Part shown: piece after piece, positions 60,145 to 64,000 of the stretch
Numbering within the stretch: the first letter of the stretch is position 1
Layout: each line of letters starts with the position of its first letter
Assembly: GCF_019636155.1 (NCBI RefSeq)
Contig: NZ_JAHBYB010000006.1
Location: forward strand, 62,001-126,000
From: Brevundimonas sp.
GTDB lineage: Bacteria; Pseudomonadota; Alphaproteobacteria; Caulobacterales; Caulobacteraceae
Direction: 5' to 3'
Length of the DNA: 64,000 nt
Translations under genes and position numbers: made by a program
Notes under the pieces: model-generated
Database searches by the model: none
Seen by the model: the letters and a program-made list of their open reading frames with translations, nothing else
Told to the model about the DNA's origin: nothing

Positions 60145-62823
60145 CTATAGCAGGTCCGGATGGGTGCCGATGGACTTGGGCAGGCTGACGAGGACGCGGG
60201 TGCCGTGGTCATCCAGAATGGGGCTGGCGGCGGCGATCCGCCCGTTCATGGCCTCGACGAACCCCTTGGCGATGGCGAGGCCCAGACCGGCTCCTTTGGA
60301 CCGGTCGGGTTGCTCCTCCATGCGGCGGAACTTATCGAACACCCGTTCCAACTCGGCTGTCGGTATGCCCTTGCCTTCGTCCTCAATGCTGATGACCACC
60401 GAGCCCCGGTCCTCATAGGCGGCCAGTTCGATGGTGGAGCCGTCGGGGCTGTAGGCGATCGCGTTCTCCAGGATGTTGACCAGCGCCTGCTCCAGCAGGC
60501 CCTGGTCCACACTGACCATACTGAGCCGGGCCGGAAAGTCGCGCGTGAGACGCCGGGTGCCAAGCCGGCGCGATACGCGCGCGGCGGCCGCGTTCAGGAC
60601 GTCGCGGACGTCGGTCCAGTCGGCCTTGATGTTGAGCGCCCCGCCTTCCAGCCGGGTCATGTCCAGCAGGTCGCCGACGTAGCGGCTGAGGCGCTCGGCC
60701 TCCTCGCGGATGCTGAGCAGCAGGTCCTTGCGCACCCCTGGCTTCAGGGTTGAGCCGTAGTCGATCAGGGTGGTGGCGGCCCCGAGCACGGTTGAGAGCG
60801 GCGTGCGCAGATCGTGGCTGACCGAGTTCATCAGGGCGCTACGGAAGCGATCGGTGCGGCGCAGGGTCTCGGACTCGACGGCGTCGCCGGCCAGTTGCGC
60901 TCGTTCCAGGGCCACGGCGCCTTGGTCAAGAAGAGCCAGCGCCAGCCGCTCCTCGTCCGATCCAGGCGCAAGGGCTTGGGCTTCAATGCCTGCAACGCCG
61001 GCGCGTGAGCGCACGCCTTGCAGAGGACGAAACGTCCAGCCGGTCTGCGGCAAGGTTCCCGTGCCGAAACCCGCCGGTTCGCCGCGCTCCCATGCCCAGC
61101 GCGCGGCGGCCAGAGTTGCGGCGTCGAGGGGTTCGAGGACAGGCGCGCCCGCCACGGGCGTCAGCTCGTCATCGACGGGCAGGAGAACGATCGCCTTGGC
61201 ACCGGCTGCGGCGGCGGTCTGTTCGGCGAGCACTTGGGCGGTCTCCAAGCGATCCTCGGCATCAGCCAAGGCTTGGCTCGCCGCGAGCAGGGCGGAGACG
61301 GCGGAGGCGCGCCGTTGAGCCCGTCGGGCCTGGTCCCGGACCCGGCCCGCCAACCCGCCGGTGACCGAAGCCACCGCCCAGAATACGATCAGGGTCAGGA
61401 TGTCCGTTGGGGACCCGATCAAGAAGGTGTAGCGCGGCTCCAGGAACAGGAAGTTGTAGGTCAGGAAGGCGACCGTCGCTGCCGCAAGCGCAGGTCTCAG
61501 GCCGTAAAGGACACCGGCGGCCAGAACGGCGGACAGGTATACCACCCCGAGATCGACCCGCTCGAACACCTGGTCGAGCCCATAGGCGAGGGCCGTAGCG
61601 GCGCCGATGAAGGCCGCGCCGACCGCATAGCCTCGCCATTGCCCGGGCTGCTGGGTGACAGCGTTCCGGACCGAGCGGTCCCTAGGAAGGTTGCCTGGTT
61701 CGGTGACGATATGCAGGGCGACGCCTTTGGCCGAGCGCAGCAGTTCGGCCGCCAGCGATCGCCCCAGAACCTCGCTGATGCGACTGTCACGGCCCTTGGC
61801 GATCACGATCTGGGTGACGTTGTTGCGATCGGCGTAGTCCATAACCGTGCCGACGACATCGTCACCGGTCAGGACGACCGTGCGCCCACCCAGCTGCTCG
61901 GCCAGTGCGAAGGCCTCGCTGACCTTGCCGCGGCCTTCGGGCTTCGACACCGGCTGATTGGGACGCTCGACATGGGCGACGGTCCAGGGCGCGTCCATGG
62001 TCATGTCGGAAAGCCGTCGGCCGGCGCGAACCAGAGACAAAGCGATCGGATCGCCCCCGACCAGCACGAGAATGCGCTCGCCCGCCGCCCACGGTCCTTC
62101 GACGCCCCGCTCGCGCAGGGTCGCCACAAGTTGATCGTCAATGGTCTGGGCCGCACGCCGCAACGCCATCTCGCGCAAGGCCGTCAGGTTCTCGACCTTG
62201 AAGAAGTTTTCCGAGGCCAGCCGCGCGGTCTCCGGCACATAGACCTTGCCCTCGGCCAGCCGCTTGCGCAGTTCATCGGGCGTGATGTCCACGACCTCGA
62301 TGTCGTCGGCGCCGCTCAGGGCGCTGTCGGGCACGGCCTCGCGCTGGCGCACGCCGGTGATGCGCAACACCACGTCGGACAGACTTTCCAGGTGCTGCAC
62401 GTTGAGCGTGGTCCAGACGTCGATGCCGGCGGACAGGATCTCCTCGACGTCCTGCCAGCGTTTGGGGTGGCGCGAGCCGGGGACGTTGGAATGGGCGTAT
62501 TCATCGACCAGCAACAGGGCGGGCTTGCGCGCCAGCGCCGCGTCGATGTCGAACTCCATCAGGGCGCGGCCCTTGTAGTCGATAGGCCGGCGCGGCATCA
62601 CCTCCATCCCGCGCAGCAGGCTCTCGGTCTCGCGCCGACCGTGGGTCTCGACCACTCCGACAACGACGTCGCCGCCCTCGGCCTTTCGGCGTCGGGCGGC
62701 GCGCAGCATTTCGTAGGTCTTGCCGACCCCCGGCGACATGCCGAGGATCACCTTCAGCCGACCTCGCTTCGGTCGCGTCAGGGCGACCGGCGAGGGTTCG
62801 GGATCGGGCGGCGCGGCGGGCAA
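60145..62823 (-). CDS. kdpD: Osmosensitive K+ channel histidine kinase KdpD
   Basis: 892 residues, normal. The N-terminal KdpD domain has a Walker A (GMSPGVGKT, residues 28-36) and DEYAHSNVPGSRHPKRWQDV; a USP domain follows, then four transmembrane helices (DUF4118 region, about 400-500), a GAF-like region, HisKA with His670 in NSVSHDLRTPLSTVLG, and the HATPase with GAGLGLAIAKG. It senses potassium/turgor and phosphorylates KdpE. Two bases separate it from kdpC. Confidence 0.97.
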   Translation of the reverse strand: MPAAPPDPEPSPVALTRPKRGRLKVILGMSPGVGKTYEMLRAARRRKAEGGDVVVGVVETHGRRETESLLRGMEVMPRRPIDYKGRALMEFDIDAALARKPALLLVDEYAHSNVPGSRHPKRWQDVEEILSAGIDVWTTLNVQHLESLSDVVLRITGVRQREAVPDSALSGADDIEVVDITPDELRKRLAEGKVYVPETARLASENFFKVENLTALREMALRRAAQTIDDQLVATLRERGVEGPWAAGERILVLVGGDPIALSLVRAGRRLSDMTMDAPWTVAHVERPNQPVSKPEGRGKVSEAFALAEQLGGRTVVLTGDDVVGTVMDYADRNNVTQIVIAKGRDSRISEVLGRSLAAELLRSAKGVALHIVTEPGNLPRDRSVRNAVTQQPGQWRGYAVGAAFIGAATALAYGLDQVFERVDLGVVYLSAVLAAGVLYGLRPALAAATVAFLTYNFLFLEPRYTFLIGSPTDILTLIVFWAVASVTGGLAGRVRDQARRAQRRASAVSALLAASQALADAEDRLETAQVLAEQTAAAAGAKAIVLLPVDDELTPVAGAPVLEPLDAATLAAARWAWERGEPAGFGTGTLPQTGWTFRPLQGVRSRAGVAGIEAQALAPGSDEERLALALLDQGAVALERAQLAGDAVESETLRRTDRFRSALMNSVSHDLRTPLSTVLGAATTLIDYGSTLKPGVRKDLLLSIREEAERLSRYVGDLLDMTRLEGGALNIKADWTDVRDVLNAAAARVSRRLGTRRLTRDFPARLSMVSVDQGLLEQALVNILENAIAYSPDGSTIELAAYEDRGSVVISIEDEGKGIPTAELERVFDKFRRMEEQPDRSKGAGLGLAIAKGFVEAMNGRIAAASPILDDHGTRVLVSLPKSIGTHPDLL

Positions 62824-62824
62824 G

Positions 62825-63403
62825 TCAGGTCGCGGCGGGGAAGCGGGCGTCGAGTGCCCGGTTGGTCAGCAGCACGTTGACGCGCGGCTGGCCAATGAAG
62901 CCGAGCAGGGCGCCCTCGGTGTTCGCGTCGATCACCTCCTGCACCACGCCCACATCCACACCTCTCGCCTGCGCCACGCGCGCCGCCTGGAGGCGAGCGT
63001 AGGCCGGCGAGATGTGGGGGTCGAGGCCCGAAGCCGAGGTGGTCACGGCGTCGGCCGGGATGACCGTCGCGCCGGTGTCGGCCCGGATAGCGTCGGCGTC
63101 GGTTTTGATGCGCTCGGCCAAGTCGGCGTTGAGCGGGCCCAGGTTCGAGCCCGACGAGGCCGAGGCGTCATACCCGTCGCCGGCGGCCGAGGGCCGGGGG
63201 TGCAGATAGCGCGCCTCGGCGAACGGCTGGCCGATCAGGGCCGAGCCGACGATCTGACCTTCGGCGTCGCGGATCAAGCTGCCGTCCGCCTGTGACGGGA
63301 AAGCCAGTTGAGCAATGCCCGTGATGCCAAAGGGATACGCGACGCCGAGCAAGAGGGTGAACAGCGCGACCATGACGATCGCGGGGCGGAGTTGGCTGAG
63401 CAT
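62825..63403 (-). CDS. kdpC: Potassium-transporting ATPase subunit C
   Basis: 192 residues. One N-terminal membrane helix (PAIVMVALFTLLLGVAYPFG), then the periplasmic domain with SALIGQPFAEARYLHPRPSA, the SSGSNLGPLNADL and DAVTTSASGLDPHISPAYAR signatures. It stabilises the KdpB pump in the KdpFABC complex. kdpA and kdpB are not in the window and are expected further right, beyond the porin gene. Confidence 0.95.
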   Translation of the reverse strand: MLSQLRPAIVMVALFTLLLGVAYPFGITGIAQLAFPSQADGSLIRDAEGQIVGSALIGQPFAEARYLHPRPSAAGDGYDASASSGSNLGPLNADLAERIKTDADAIRADTGATVIPADAVTTSASGLDPHISPAYARLQAARVAQARGVDVGVVQEVIDANTEGALLGFIGQPRVNVLLTNRALDARFPAAT

Positions 63404-63415
63404 GGGCGTCGTCCT

Positions 63416-64000
63416 CTAGAAGGCCGCCTTCAGCGAGGCCACGGCGCGGCTGCCGTAGATGTCGCCGAAGTCGTGCTCGTCGGTGTCGTGGTAGCGGACG
63501 TCCACGGCAAGGTTGTCGGTCAGCTGCCGGGCCACGCCCAGGTTCCAAGTCGTATAGTCGAAGTCCGACGACAGAAACTGACGTCCGACGGCACCTGAGA
63601 TCGTCCATTTATCGGCCGGCGAGAAGGCGGCGTTGGCCTCGACATAGGTCGCCTCGTCCTCGGCGGCGCCGAAGAAGTCGGGCGACCAGTAAACCGCCGC
63701 GCCGATTGTGGCCGGGCCGATGGCGCGCGAGGCCGCGACCTTGGCCTCGACATAGTCATAGTCCGCGCCGTTCGGCTGGCCGGTGTAGAAATAGCCGACC
63801 GCGCCGAAGTCCCAGTTCCAGCCCGCGAACTCGGACCGGATTCCGGCATAGACATCGATCTCGGCGTTGGTATCCGGATCGCCGGGGAAGGCGACGTTGG
63901 AGGCCCAGGCGCCCGCGTGGAAGGCACCGCTGGTCAGATCGACGCCGCCCGAGATCGCGGCGTCCTCCTCGGTCTGGCTGACGCCCCGGAAGACGTAGTC
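63416..64000 (-). CDS. TorF-family putative porin, C-terminal part
   Basis: The gene runs off the right edge; 194 C-terminal residues are visible. They start within DYVFRGVSQTEEDAAISGGV, the conserved N-terminal barrel motif of TorF/TIGR02001 porins, so only the signal peptide and first strand are missing. Alternating strands (WASNVAFPGDPDTNAEIDVY, WNLGVARQLTDNLAVDVRYH) end in a terminal Phe (SLKAAF). An outer-membrane barrel directly upstream of kdpC, 12 bases apart, suggests it is part of the kdp operon and may admit potassium through the outer membrane; that role is inferred. Confidence 0.88.
   Translation of the reverse strand, partial: DYVFRGVSQTEEDAAISGGVDLTSGAFHAGAWASNVAFPGDPDTNAEIDVYAGIRSEFAGWNWDFGAVGYFYTGQPNGADYDYVEAKVAASRAIGPATIGAAVYWSPDFFGAAEDEATYVEANAAFSPADKWTISGAVGRQFLSSDFDYTTWNLGVARQLTDNLAVDVRYHDTDEHDFGDIYGSRAVASLKAAF

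Overview
The window looks like chromosome of a high-GC alphaproteobacterium of the Caulobacterales, most likely Brevundimonas or a close relative. This rests on the very high GC and codon use, the gene order (zapA, 6S RNA, 5-formyl-THF cyclo-ligase; glyQ/glyS with ispE nearby), the DUF1476 ATPase-inhibitor protein, and the style of the dispersed palindromic repeats. No alignment was run: family names come from motifs read in the translations, and coordinates and start codons were checked by hand.

Layout. 0-2.5 kb: the end of a KpsC-like capsule gene and a long FabH-type ketoacyl synthase. 2.5-18 kb: mainly housekeeping genes (an outer-membrane barrel, ppdK, the glyQ-DUF559-glyS operon, ispE, a TPR protein, ETF-ubiquinone oxidoreductase, an unusual family-4-like uracil-DNA glycosylase, a soluble lytic transglycosylase). 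18-36 kb: most of the purine pathway (purB, purC, purS, purQ, purL, purT), interleaved with a VapX/VapD pair inside the purC-purS operon, a VapBC pair, a deoxyinosine glycosylase, ymdB, the cyclo-ligase/6S RNA/zapA block and tkt. 36-47 kb: an S41 peptidase, a ZIP transporter, proB-proA, and the two-gene NHEJ set (ligD, ku) around an ABC-2 exporter and a DUF2975/HTH pair. 47-50.3 kb: a compact uracil-catabolism (URC) operon of Urc1, Urc4/DUF1688 and upp. 50.5-59.4 kb: an integrase-borne accessory island with a single-chain Eco57I-type restriction-methylase, a translationally coupled DUF3644 (HEPN) protein, an excisionase-like HTH coupled to an unknown protein, an HNH protein and a divergent XRE regulator. 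59.4-64 kb: kdpE, kdpD and kdpC, preceded by a truncated porin.

Across all of this run small repeats. The clearest family is a 130-160 bp element with terminal inverted repeats, each end being itself a hairpin; one copy lies in frame inside glyS. A longer version of the same architecture carries the DUF559 endonuclease gene between glyQ and glyS. I regard this DUF559/repeat relationship and the restriction-methylase/HEPN pair as the best candidates for under-described biology here.
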